A DNA stretch of 64,000 bases from Heterobilharzia americana (lineage: Eukaryota; Platyhelminthes; Trematoda; Strigeidida; Schistosomatidae), in contig OX104129.1 of assembly GCA_944470555.2 (NCBI GenBank), positions 49,323,998 through 49,387,997 of the forward strand, written 5' to 3'. This document shows positions 50,655-61,960 of the stretch, piece by piece. Each line of letters opens with the position of its first letter. Position 1 is the first letter of the stretch. The notes beneath the pieces are model-generated. The model had not been told where the DNA came from. It searched no databases and was given only the letters and a program-made list of their open reading frames with translations. A program made the position numbers and the translations under genes.

Positions 50655-53600
50655 CTGGTCAACTAGTTCACTAGTTACTAGCCGGTTCTAAACCTGGGTA
50701 AAGAGGGAAGGTTGTGCATAGGGCTAGCAAACCTACCCCGGAAAACCAATCCAATAGCTAAAGAAACTTCAAAACACAAAGAAAATATAAAACATAAAAA
50801 CAAACTTATTGCTCTCGGGAATTGGAGAGATGAAATGACGCTGGTTGATGAAAGCCTTCGGGTAGCCAATTGGCCGATGTGTCTTCTCTCGATGGAAGTG
50901 AAAGTAAGGGTGGGAACATGGAATGTCAGTACTGTGTTTGAAGCTGGCTGGCTGGCTGGCAAGGCTGTTCAGATGAGATGCCCAGGAGATGAGAAGGTAT
51001 AGTACTGAAGTGCTAGGCTAGGAATCTGGGGGGGAGTCTACAGATGGAATGGAAGTGGACTCTCCAAACTATTAACTGAAGATTCAGTAATCTACTCCGA
51101 TATTGTTACTCAGACAACAACCAAGAGCACACGGAGAGAGTGGTTATCATGATGCCTCCAAGACCATCGAAGGAAGGAAAGTCACAATCATTAAATGCTA
51201 CGCTGCGCACCTACAAATAATCCAGATGAAGAGAAGAAGGAGGAATTTTAAAGACAACTGCAATCAGTACAGGATGAGACCCCACCTCAGTTGGCAATGT
51301 AAAAATTTTAATGCGTACGGTGACATGATTGCCAAGCTGGGAGCAGACAACACAGGAAGAGAAGTGATCATGGGTCTAGAAGCATTCGGTGAAATGAACG
51401 AGAATGGAGGATTACTTGCAGATTTCTGTGCATTAAACGATTTGGTGATTAGAAGCAGTGTGTACAAACACAAGAACATTTACAAAGCAACATAGATTTC
51501 ACCAGATGGACGCAATTAAAATCAGATCGACTTCATCTCAATTTGAAAAAAGTGGAGACGCAGCCAACTGGACACAAGATCAAGAAAAGGAGCAGATGTA
51601 GGTTCGGGCCACTACTTAGTGCAAGGAACCTACTTGCAAATCAAGTTGAAAGCCTTGAATTCAGGAAAGCTGGTGACAGGCCACAGTTCGCGTCAGACAT
51701 CAGAACAAAATGAGAGACATTGAGCAACATCCCTGAAGAAACCTGCATGGATAAACACTGGAACTCTTTGAAAGCCATGTTGAAATAAACCTGCATAACC
51801 GTGTTAGGAAAAAAGGGGAAACAAAACAAGGAATGGATCTCGACAGATAAATGGACGCTGATTGAGGTGGTAAAGCTGATGATGGTTAGGCAGAAGTTGA
51901 AACAGTGTAAGGATGCACAACGAAAAGAAGAACTGAGTACAACCTATAAAACACTGGACAAAGAAGTGAAGAAGAGTGTGCGCAAAGACAAAAGACACTT
52001 CTATGACACACTGGCAAGTGAAGCATAACAGGCTGCTGGTAGGAGAGACCTGACAACGCTATATAAATAACCAGGTTACTATTTGGGAGGGAACAGATCA
52101 ACGCAGGTGAAACCAGTGAGTGGTAGTGAAGGAAACTTGGTTACCTGAGAAGAGAACCAAAGGAAACGATGGACTGACCACTTTACGAAGCTCTTGAATC
52201 GAACACAACCACCACCTGCAACTCGTCCAGAAATACCACCAGTAGCCCAGCCACAGAACTATCAGTGAACGCAAACCCTCCGACAAGAGCAGAAGTGATG
52301 TCCTGAGCGCCATAAAGTTGCTCAGAGCTGGGAATGCAGCAGAACAAGATAGAATTCAACCAGAAGCACTGAAACGGACACGGAGACAACAATGGACATG
52401 CTCAGACTACCACTGAGAACGGTTTGGAAGGACGGAAGGAAAGGCACCTGACTATTGGAAGAGGAACTACCTTGTCAAACTTCCAAAGAAAAGAGGCCTA
52501 GGTCTTCCGAGAACTGGCGAGGGATCATGCTCCTGTCCACTCCAAGCGGCAAAATATTAAGCCACATCATCCTGGAGAGACTAAAAGATGCCCTGGATTC
52601 AAAATTATGACCGAAACAGGTTGGATTCAGGAACAACAAATCACATGCGGATCAAATTGAAACGCTAAGCTGTGAATCATCGTAGAACACAGCATAGAAT
52701 GGCAGTCAACTAAGTCTTTACCTCAACTTCATCGATTTTGAAAGGGCCTTTGACAGCGTCAACCGAGAAGTAATTTGGCGAGCAGCTGCTTCAACACTAC
52801 AGTTTTAGTGCCACAAACCTCTACCAACCTCACTCAACAGCTATATGAAAACGCCACATGCCAAGTGATCTACAATGGGAAGCTCAATGATGCCTTTGAA
52901 GTAAAGACAGGAGTAAGACAAGGCTGCCGTCTGCTATCACCCATGATCTTCTTGATTGTGGTGAGCCGGATCATGCTGTAAACCATGAGGAGCGAGAAGA
53001 TGGGCATACGCTGTTTGACCGGTAAAAAGACCACAGAAGAAGATTTGGATTTCGCCGCCGATCATGATTTACGTCTAATGTCCTGTGGCACAAACTCGAA
53101 GATCTACAGGCAAAAACCAACAAGTTGATAGAAGAGGCTGGGCAGCGAAGACGGGACTTCCTTCAGGTGAACGCAGAGAAGATAGGGGTGATGAAGATAC
53201 CCAACCAACAACAGTATCAACAACAAGCACCAATCAGCATGAACGGGAGAAACCCAAAGGAAGTTGTCTCTTTCACCTAACTGCCTGAGCAGCATCGTTC
53301 CATGGACGAGGATCTCAAAACCAGGGTCGGCAAAGCAAGACGGGCTTTCATTAATCCGAAATCAGTGTGAAGATCTACTGCACTCAGCGGAAAGAACAAG
53401 ATCCGGATTTTCAACATCAATGTCAAGCCAGTGCTTCCGTGTGGTGGTTCGGAAACTTGGCGCATCACAAAAAGCACCTCCAACAAACTACGGGCATTGA
53501 TTAACAGCTCTTGCCTATGCTCACTCGATACTGTAGATCAAATGGCCAGAAAGGATAAGCAACAAGGAACTCTGGCCTAGGAACGAACCAAGCAAGAACC

Positions 53601-53893
53601 TATCACCCAACAAATATGCAGTAAAAAGTGGAGATGGATTGGGCATACACTGAGAAGGCCGACTGTGGACGGCACGTGACAGGCTAGGCTCTCGAGTGAA
53701 ACTCAAAGGGGAAACGACGAGTTGGGCGACAAGGAGAGGGTGACATGGAGGAGATCATGTGAGGAAGAAATGGAAGCTTGTGGCAGCCGTGGTGCCAGGT
53801 CCAAAAGACTGCAGAGAACAGAGTGTAGTGGCGGCGTGTTACTGAAGCCCTATGTTCCACTAGGAACCCAATGGAAAAATAAATAATAATAAT
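50655..53893 (+). mobile_element. RTE-clade non-LTR retrotransposon, near full length, dead (copy R7)
   Basis: Same 5' end as R4 and a tail of AAATAATAATAAT at 53881-53893. EN pieces: VRVGTWNVSTVFEAG near 50900, then NDLVIRSSVYKHKNIYKAT in the ORF at 51103-51495. Central linker: KEVKKSVRKDKRHFYDTLAS. RT pieces: NFIDFERAFDSVNREVIW near 52730, and EVKTGVRQGC then SPMIFLIVV near 52910. The catalytic FADD box is changed to FAADHD near 53055. Several stops and frameshifts. It has only about four GGCT units where R4 has 56. Confidence 0.9.
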
Positions 53894-53949
53894 TCACTGG
53901 AACTCTTTTTTGCAACCAACAAATTTACGTCTCGAAATGCTAAGTTTGA

Positions 53950-54290
53950 CTACATCAGTACCTTATGGCGGATGATGTTGCAGGACTAGTGAAACATATG
54001 CTCATATATCCTAGCCCGGAAAATTTTTACGAAGGACTGGAACAGGGAGTTTTGAGGGGTACATCTTCGTCAGATCAACAAAGGATAAATAGTATCCTCA
54101 AAAGCGCTTAGGTGCGTAACATATTAGGTAACCGAATAGTGGATAGCAGATTCTTTTATCATTTGTGGTCCATGTGATCATCTGAAAGCACACAAAAGAT
54201 ACCGGCGTTTGGAGATGACGACTTTGATATATGCAAACTAACGGTTGTTGCAGATCGAATTTACGAAAGGACTAGACTTTCTTCAGCGTC
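53950..54290 (+). pseudogene. Decayed Gypsy/CsRn1-type gag fragment (possible)
   Basis: Reads MADDVAGLVKHMLIYPSPE, then SSDQQRINSILKS, then NRIVDSRFFYHLW, and finally DICKLTVVADRIYE in shifting frames. The order matches the Gag at 55680 (HVTAHMF..., DRQRLDELLRN, ...GPFR, DELAASADKIME). The (V/A)ADRIYE/ADKIME ending is the most persuasive part. It would be a second, unrelated LTR-element relic. Confidence 0.5.
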
Positions 54291-55545
54291 AGTGGTTATG
54301 CGTACCTCACAAACATATTAGAACGTGGCGTTAGACCAGCAAGCAGAGGTGCCATTTGGAAGAGTTAAGGCCATGAGTACCCAGGGACGGTCGTGAAGTG
54401 TTTCTAGAGATAGATCTGCATACACTCTCAGACGGCCCCCAAAACTAACAGATTCCGATGTACGGGTAACAATCCAAATCCAGCGACGAAGCTTGAAGCT
54501 GCCTAATGCCGTGCGATTGTAATACGAGGTTACGTTTTGGGGAGGCTGACAGTCAGTAACAAATCCCGTTGCTTGTATAGACCAAAAGCACGGTTGTTTG
54601 CTCCACATAGTCGAAAAACACACTGGTGCTCCGGTGTTAGTTGCCAGTTTGGTTTACTGTTTCTATCGTCTCCTATGTTTTGTCACACAGGTCGGCCATA
54701 GTAAGCATGTCTCCCACTTAAATTTACTTTTTGGAATGTTTTTATCAATATTTTGGGGATGGGTTTAAGTAAATTTATGCGTGTTATATTGATCTCGCTT
54801 TGTTAGACGTTGGTTAGTCTTCAAAAATCCAGTTATACTGTCTACGCTGCATGTTTCCCGAATTCTTTCTACATTAACAGCTTTTATCTTATGGTTTAAG
54901 AAGCTGGTGAAAATATTAGTATGTTCTATTTTTGTTTATTATCTTGCGGCTGAAAGCCTACTGAGGAAGATGCTTTGCTGATTCATTCTCATAGCTTCAA
55001 AGTGACTCGACAAGCGTCTACAAGCAGCGCTGGTCCGACATCTGTGTATATCCCAAAGGTTTTTGAGCATGTTATGCAGCCCAGACGTTTTGCTGTCTGC
55101 AGTCAAGTGAAAGAGGTAATGAATTCTTTCTAGAAAGCATGCTTAGAAATCACTACAGCTTGACGCTTAGATGGCGAAGATGCATAACGTTGTCAACGAA
55201 TGTCATCCTGTAGCGTCACACAATTCCCCAAAATCAATAGCCTAGGGTTCGACGACATTCAACATTGACGCTGACCTTGATGGTTTAACTGGACTCGCTA
55301 AGCTGTAGGCACCCGGTCAAGCATCCTCGCCATCTGGCATGCTGTCATGTTACGTTGCACTGCTCGTATTCGACTCTAGCCAGTTAGTTGGAACGCATCG
55401 GTATCTTGGTACAATCACCCAAATATACGATTCCATCCGACTACGCTATCGTGTTCCTACTTGGTCTCGTATTCGTGAGTACATAACAAGTTCGAATGAT
55501 TAGTGATTGGTCTTTGCGTCTGTCAAGTTCGCACCAGGACAAATC
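54291..55545. other. Spacer and probable 5' LTR region of the Gypsy element
   Basis: The 5' LTR should end just before the primer site at 55552, but its start cannot be fixed because no matching 3' LTR was found. A TGTCATGTTACG at about 55343 is one possible start. The minus-strand open frame at 54318-54623 has no recognisable motif. Confidence 0.4.
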
Positions 55546-55551
55546 CTAAAT

Positions 55552-55569
55552 TGGTGAGCCCAACGTGAT
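55552..55569 (+). other. Primer binding site, tRNA-Trp-like
   Basis: TGGTGAGCCCAACGTGAT differs at two positions from the complement of a eukaryotic tRNA-Trp 3' end (TGGTGACCCCGACGTGAT). A tRNA-Trp primer is characteristic of the CsRn1 clade of Gypsy elements. Confidence 0.75.
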
Positions 55570-55679
55570 CACACATCCCGACCAATAACAAATATTGAGT
55601 TGGTGAGCCTGTTCCATTTCATATTTGTATATTTTTTTCATTTCGATAACATTTATATATCGATTCACTACACTTTCTC

Positions 55680-56381
55680 ATGGCCGACCACACTCCCAAG
55701 CTTATTCGTATTAAGCCGACTACGAACACAATCCAACTTGTGCCACATTGGCCAGACAATGCAGAAACATGGTTTCTGTATGCCGAGGCAGATTTTCGAG
55801 AACAGGGTGTCTCAGATCCTCATTCTCGATTTCTTGCCGTCATAAGTTCACTACCGCAGCAACTAAACAGGCATGTTACGGCACACATGTTTACTCCTGA
55901 AGTAAGTGATCCTTATGCACTTCTCAAAGCCGCACTCTTGAATAAAAGGGATCTGACTGATCGTCAGCGCCTAGACGAATTACTTCGTAACATCGAGCTA
56001 GGCAGCCACTCAGCTACTGAAGTCCTCACACGCATGCGAGAAGTTATGGGTGCACGAATATTCGACGATGGCCCTTTCCGATAACTATTCCTCTCGAAAC
56101 TACTACAACCGGTGCAAACCGTGTTGGTGACACTGCAGTCAGTCCCACTCGATGAACTTGCAGCCTCGGCAGATAAAATAATGGAGATTTCCAGCAGACC
56201 CATCACCAACGTATATTATGCCTGCGGCAAACCAGAGAGCCAGGATTCGGAGGTGATCAAGCTGTGCAACTCTGTTAAACAGTTGCTACTATCTCGAAGT
56301 CCTAGTTCACGTAGTCCTCGTCTCTCCACGGAAACGCGTCTTAGCGCAACGCAGCAACTCTCATGGTTGCCCCAAAACTAA
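55680..56381 (+). pseudogene. gag: gag of the CsRn1-type element
   Basis: One frame from ATG at 55680 to 56381 with a single internal stop (TAA 56082-56084). It encodes a capsid-like segment (PHWPDNAETWFLYAEADF, DRQRLDELLRN, then LDELAASADKIMEI). The zinc motif follows in another frame at 56410-56463: C-x2-H-x9-C-x3-C with a stop inside, reading CWFHNTYGGEA, stop, KCSKPC. This CHCC arrangement, rather than CCHC, is a known hallmark of CsRn1 Gag. Capsids of this type package the element's RNA. The reading frame is closed, so this copy makes no full Gag. Confidence 0.8.
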
Positions 56382-56507
56382 ACCTAACAGGGTGGAAAAC
56401 CCGAAATGGTGTTGGTTTCATAATACTTACGGAGGCGAAGCCTGAAAATGTAGTAAGCCATGCGGTTTTAACAAGGACACAAACTCGGGAAACGGTCACG
56501 ATGGCAT

Positions 56508-57605
56508 GTGTTCACGGCAACTGTAGCCGGTGGAAACAGCCGTTTGCTCTATGTCACGGATATTAAAACAGAAGTTCGCTACCTCATCGACACCGGCGCA
56601 GAAGTTAGCGTTCTTCCCGCAACGACAAAGGAGCGTCATCGTGACCCATCCTTCAATCTCCAAGCAGCCAACGGCAAGGCGATCGCGACATTTGGGGGAC
56701 GGTATGCCTACCTCAACTTAGGTTTACCTAAACCTATCCACTGGATCTTCCTCCTTGCTGACGTTTCTATGCCCATCATTGGCACAGATTTACTAAACCA
56801 TTACGATCTACTCATAGATGCTCGCCGTCGACGTCTGACTGATAACAACACAAAGTTGTCTATTGGCGGCACCACCTATGTAGGTCCGAGTTTAGCCATC
56901 GTTAGAACCAAACAATCAGGCGACGCGTCCTACCAAGCAGTTTTGGAGAAATATCCAGAGTTGCAGCAACCGAAGCACACTCTTCCGTGCATAACCAGCA
57001 ATGTTATGCAACACGTCACAACCACAGGTCCACCTGTGGCATGCAAAGCGCGCCGTTAAGCCCCCGATAAGCCCAAAGCGGCGAAAAGCGAATTCGACCA
57101 CATGCTCGAACTGGGCATTATCAAACCGTCAAACAGTCCTTGGGCATCGCCATTGCACATGGTTCCCAAAAAGGATAGCAACGACTGGCTTCCAACCGGT
57201 GACTACCGAAGGCTTAACGCCAAAACAACTCTGGACTGCTACCCGATACCTCACGTTTACGATTTGACTGCAACTTTATGCGGAATGAACATTTTCTCCA
57301 AAATCGATTCGGTCAAAGCGTACAACCAGATACCTATGGCAGCAGAAGATACCGCGAAAACAGCCACTGTCACTCCTTTTGGTTCGTTTGAATTCCTGCG
57401 CATGCCATTTGGTCTTCGGAATGCAGCACGAACATTCCAACGCTTTATGGATGATGTCTTCCGTGGTTTGAATTTTGTTCATGTCTACATCGATGACTGT
57501 CGAATTGCGAGTTCAGATAGGGAAACTCACCTTAGACATCTGGACCTCGTATTCGAAGACCTAAAAAACATGGCATCACAATCAACTTACAGAAGTGTGA
57601 AATAG
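56508..57605 (+). pseudogene. pol: Protease and reverse transcriptase of the CsRn1-type element
   Basis: Protease: IDTGAEVSVLP (aspartic active site DTG) near 56590, then MPIIGTDLL. One stop (TAA 57057-57059) separates it from the RT. Beyond it, in the same frame, come ELGIIKPSNSPWASPLH, TGDYRRLN, DSVKAYNQIP, TPFGSFEFLRMPFGLRNA and the catalytic VYIDD near 57484. A missing base near 57568 then shifts the frame out of HGITINLQKCE. Downstream RT sequence (SFLGHTI) is in the next frame until an insertion at about 57640. Confidence 0.85.
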
Positions 57606-57639
57606 GAGTTGAATCACTCAGCTTCCTTGGGCATACCAT

Positions 57640-58078
57640 TGTCTGTGGGATGGGTGATGGAAATCCATATCTGTCTCATGAATTTCAGTAAATTTTAATA
57701 AGATTGTGCACACTAATGACTTGATGTGTAAATTATTTAATACTAGATAGCAGTTAGTAAACTTTCAAAAATTATGAACCTGACGGTGTTTGTAAACTGG
57801 TATCCCTCATGTTAAACCTGTTAAATGAAGACAATATTTGTTATTATCTGAGCTTTAACACTCCATATATGCTGTAAAGTAATATTTCCTTGTTCAATTC
57901 ATAACTAGCAGGACCTTCGGCAGTTTTTAATTGAGTTTAATGACATTCCATCAGTACCGCTCAAGTCTTGTAGATATTTTGGGATGTGTCAACGTGATGA
58001 AGCCTGTAAACTGGCTTCTCTCATTTTAAAATCCTTTTTTTAACGCGAGAATAAAACATTTATTTATTTATTATTGAT
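57640..58078. mobile_element. Insertion within the RT/RNase H junction, (ATTT)n-ended
   Basis: Pol sequence stops after SFLGHTIV and resumes at KGIRPL, stop, DKMAAITNYPEP near 58082. The intervening ~440 bp is AT-rich and non-coding. It ends in CATTTATTTATTTATTATTG, suggesting a truncated non-LTR element or SINE tail. The exact ends and target duplication could not be fixed. Confidence 0.6.
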
Positions 58079-58081
58079 AAC

Positions 58082-58630
58082 AAAGGTATACGCCCATTGT
58101 GAGATAAAATGGCGGCTATCACAAACTATCCAGAGCCGACCACTGTGAAACATCTCCGCACTTTCAATGGCCTGGTAAGTTATTACCGAAGGTTCATCCC
58201 CAACTGTGCCCCTGTTATGAGACCACTAACAGATCTACTTCGAAGAACTACGAAGTTCGTGACCCTGGATAACGTAGCCAGACCTGCTTTTTCTAAAGTC
58301 AAGGAAGCCATTTCAAACGCAACCATGCTCATGCATCACGACCCCGATTCTCCTTTGGGTATTGCTGTTGATGCATCTGATTCAGCAATTGGAGCAGTTT
58401 TGCAACAATTGACTGACAACCAGTGGCATTCAATAGCCTTTTTCTCGAGGCGGCTGCAAGACGCGGAAACAAGATACAGTACATTTGGTAGGGAACTCCT
58501 AGCTATGTACTGTTCTGTACGCCACTTTCGACATTCGATGGAAGGTCGTGATTTCATTATTTTCACAGACCACAAACCGTTAACCTTCTCCCTCAGCTCG
58601 GCGTCTGACAAATACTCTCGCATGGGTCGC
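58082..58630 (+). pseudogene. pol: RNase H region of the CsRn1-type pol
   Basis: RT connection (TVKHLRTFNGLVSYYRRFIP) followed by RNase H: GIAVDASDSAIGAVL, FFSRRLQDAETRYSTFGREL and IFTDHKPL, with the expected Asp, Glu and Asp residues. The TGA at 58100-58102 lies before the first Met, and the frame breaks near 58630. Confidence 0.85.
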
Positions 58631-58639
58631 GACAGCTGG

Positions 58640-60009
58640 ATAACATTTCCCAGTTCACATCAGACATCCACCACGTTTCTGGAGCAAATAACTACGCAGC
58701 CGATGCATTGTCTCGAATAGCTTCGACAAACCATATCGAGGGCGTTGATCTCGTTGAACTAGTTCGGCGTCAAAAGGAAGACCTTGAGCTGCATCATGAG
58801 TTGTCGTCCACAACTCTCAAGCTGCGACTTTGTCCGGTTGGATCAGACAATGACACAATTTTGTGCGATGTCTCTGCTAGTCAACCACGCCCAATAGTTC
58901 CGAAGAGTTGTCGACGCAACGTCTTCAATACGTTGCACAAACTCTCTCATCCAGGTGTACGAGCCACCATTAGGCTTATCGCACAACGTTTCTGCTGGCC
59001 TGGGATGAACAAAGACGTTAAGGAGTGGGCTCAGTCGTGCTTAGCTTGTCAAAAGTGCAAAGTCACGCGACACACGAAAAGCCCTTTAGGCTCTTTTCCA
59101 GCCCCAGACATGCGTTTCGACCACGTCCATATAGATATTGTAGGACCCCTACCAGAATCTAATGGATGCACCTACCTTTTCACTTGTGTTGATCGTTTCA
59201 CACGATGGCCGGAAGCAGTACCCATTAAGGATATTACTGCTGAAACAGTTGCTCGTGTTTTCGTCGAAAGATGGATCGCGAACTTCGGATGTCCATCTTA
59301 CGTCACAACCGACCGTGGGCACCAATTTGAGTGTGGATTATTTCACGCTCTAACTGCACTTTTAGGTTGCACCCGGTTCCGAACGACAGCCTACCATCCA
59401 CAAGCAAATGGCATGGTAGAGCGTTTCCATCGACAGCTGAAAGCTTCCCTTTCAGCTGCAAACATACCTCAGTGGACCGAGGCTCTGCCTCTAGTCCTAC
59501 TAGGTATTCGTAACGCGTTGAAAGTTGATGCTGGATGTACCCCTGCAGAACTCGTCTATGGGACCACTCTTCGCCTACCAGGTGAGTTTGTTTCTCCTTC
59601 AACTTTCAAACACGTTTCCGACAGGACATCTTACGTGACTAGGCTTACAAACGCAATGCGTTCAGTTAGGCCTTCTCTGATTAGATCACAAACGACTGAT
59701 GTCTTCGTTCACCCCAGTTTACAAGAGACATCACACGGGTTTATTCGCCACGACGCCGTTCGTCGACCACTTGAACCACCCTACGACGGGCCATTCAAAG
59801 TGATTAAGCGACAAGAGAAATTCTACATAATTGAGCGAGACAGACGTGAAGATACTGTCATTATCGACCGTTTGAAACCAGTTTATTTCGAAGGCAACCC
59901 CATTATAAGTGACGTTTCAGCTGGCTACAGCCGACCGACGGATAGCTCAATTATCGAAATTCTTGACGATGTGCCTGGTAATGCACAGAAGCAACAACCA
60001 TCGGCGTAA
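58640..60009 (+). CDS. pol: Integrase region of the CsRn1-type pol (open frame)
   Basis: The longest open frame in the window, 433 codons from 58708; the coding continuity upstream ([11 protein letters not shown]) shows that its true start lies in the polyprotein. Zinc-binding H-x3-H (LHKLSHPG) and C-x2-C (CLACQ) come first. The catalytic core follows: [10 protein letters not shown] (Asp), TTDRGHQFE (Asp) and NGMVERFHR (Glu), with AYHPQANG before the last. A C-terminal GPFKVIKRQ segment follows. The frame and DDE triad are intact although the rest of pol is broken, so no functional polyprotein is expected. Confidence 0.85.
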
Positions 60010-61674
60010 TAGAAAACACGATCAGGTCGAACCGTCAGATTCCCGGAGTATTTAAAGTCGTATTCAACTTATCGGTGTGAAATAAAATGTGCCAACCACA
60101 TTTTTTTTTACTTACAAATTTTTTTACCAGAAATGCGAAAATCCTCGTACATTTTGCCCTTTTATGTCAATTTTTTACCACCATGTAATGAAACTTTTTT
60201 AAAAAGACGGTGAAAATAAGCGTAAACTTTATTTTCGATATATTTGTACATACATAATCCCCATTTTTGCGAAGCGTCTTCATGGTTTTGAAGACTTTTA
60301 TTTATATTCCAGGTGCGACGAGCACTGGACGGAACGTCAAGGGAAACTGAGAACTGCGGTCGATGTCCACTTTGATTTATTGTATTTTATTTTTTAATTT
60401 CCATGGCACCCTAATCTAAGTATTGTGGTTGGAGTGGCACTTTAAGTTTGAGTATATCGGTTGACCATCGAAAATTCAAATGCCATTTGATTTCAATCGC
60501 CTTATTTTTCAAGTGTCAGGATGGTGCACGACCATCTAAATGATCTGAATTGTCTTATGAGGGATCTATGAGTAGATTCAAGAATCGAGGGTAGTCAGAT
60601 TCACGCTGATTGTAGGCCGTCAGCTCAACTATCGGTTTTGATACATCTGTCATATGACAGACTGAGTTCCAATCATGTGTGCAATAGGTCAAGTTCCTGC
60701 TGTTAACAACAAAGCGTATTGAGAAGGCCAAAACACAAATGTTTGTGGACAATATATTTCATGCGCTCTTTGCTACCAGGCCGAAAACCAAAAGAAGCGC
60801 GAAGTTTACAAGGCTTGGAGAAAGTGTGTCGAATGCCTTCAACCAACCCTGATGCAGATAAACATCTCCGAAGTGTACAATGGCTGAAAATTGAAGAACA
60901 TGTTCAAGGGAAGAAATTAAGGTTGTTGCAAAAGTAATAAGACTTTTAGTAGCAGTGTATAATGGCCGGAATATATCATTACAACATTCTATACCAACAT
61001 GACAGTTAGTGGACTGAGCATAAAAAATTCAAGAAGTTCTTAGTTGTTCTGTTTTTCGAGATCTATTAATTTTAAAAATTAATTTCAGTAAACATGTGGC
61101 GCACACTTACAACAAATTAAGGTATAACTAAAGTTTAGTGAGCAGAAACTTCAAAGAAGATCCATCGAGCTGCAGACACTCCATTCCAGGTCACTCGTTC
61201 ATGTCCATCTTTCATATTACTGACTCTGCACAAATTACCAATGAATTATGACGAAGATTACGTATTCGGTTGTTTGAAAAGAACTGGACTGCTTGCAAGA
61301 AGTCTAAATTACGAATGTGGCGTTGTAGTTGGTACTGTACTTAAGAATGAGAAAATACATGGTTTCACCTTACGCCCTTCCAGTTGTTCCAAGAAAAGAT
61401 GTTTGGGAACAGAATAGTTTTCTAGAGGATCTCATCTAACTCTCTAACAAGTAGTGACTTCGATACCGTGTTGGGTCGCCGGAATCCTGTATTATCAGCA
61501 GGAGCTCTCAACGGTGTCAGTGAGTTTTCTTCATTGCAGTGGCATCAGCACTACAGATATTCTCATTTCACAATGATCTTCAAGTTTGGTGTGGAAACCT
61601 GTGCAGTAGGTAATTTTTGTTTGGTTGAATGTCTAAGAGGTTTTTGGGGATTTAGAGATGTTTTAAGTTGGTAT
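60010..61674. other. Downstream of the Gypsy element, no gene recognised
   Basis: Contains T-rich tracts at 60100-60200. A short open frame at 60719-60937 (72 codons, Lys/Arg/Leu-rich) has codon use that looks coding, but I do not recognise it. 61130-61400 is less AT-rich and also unrecognised. No 3' LTR was found. Confidence 0.4.
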
Positions 61675-61960
61675 TCATCGCAGACTGACATCGTATGGAG
61701 GAACAATGAAAACTTGGGAACACTGGACAGCTGTTTCGTCCCAGTATGGGACTCTTTGACGGTGCGCACCCTCGATTCCGCTAGGGGTAGAACTCGCTAC
61801 CTTTGGGCTCCATGCCCAGCATGTTACCACAGACTCACTGGGTTGGAACCCAGTGGTCCATATTTCCAACTTCTGTCGGTTCGCAAAGTAGCGCATGTCA
61901 TGGTTGAGTATCTGTCCATATGGGCATTAGGTTTACCCCACTAGTCACGACTTCCTACCG
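61675..61960 (-). mobile_element. SINE-like element with mostly preserved hammerhead
   Basis: Minus strand: tRNA-like head (GCGAGTTCTACCCC), then GTCAAAGAGTCCCATACTGGGACGA with AAACAGC and CTGTCCAGTG. Stem II is perfect and GAAA and GTC are intact, but the CTGANGA core is changed to GTCAAAGA. The open frame at 61468-61944 passes through it and is not considered a gene. Confidence 0.65.

Larger units (their letters stand above)
55552..60009 (+). mobile_element. CsRn1-clade Gypsy LTR retrotransposon, decayed
   Basis: Order: primer site, gag, CHCC zinc motif, protease, reverse transcriptase, RNase H, integrase. It is broken by stops near 56082, 56443, 57057 and 58100, frameshifts near 56350-56500, 57568 and 58630, and a ~440-bp insertion at about 57640-58078. 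No 3' LTR related to the sequence upstream of the primer site was seen in 60010-60500. Confidence 0.85.

Noticed and set aside
61468..61944. 158-codon open frame as a possible gene
   Set aside because: Most of it lies in a SINE-like repeat with a hammerhead remnant on the other strand; no domain is visible.
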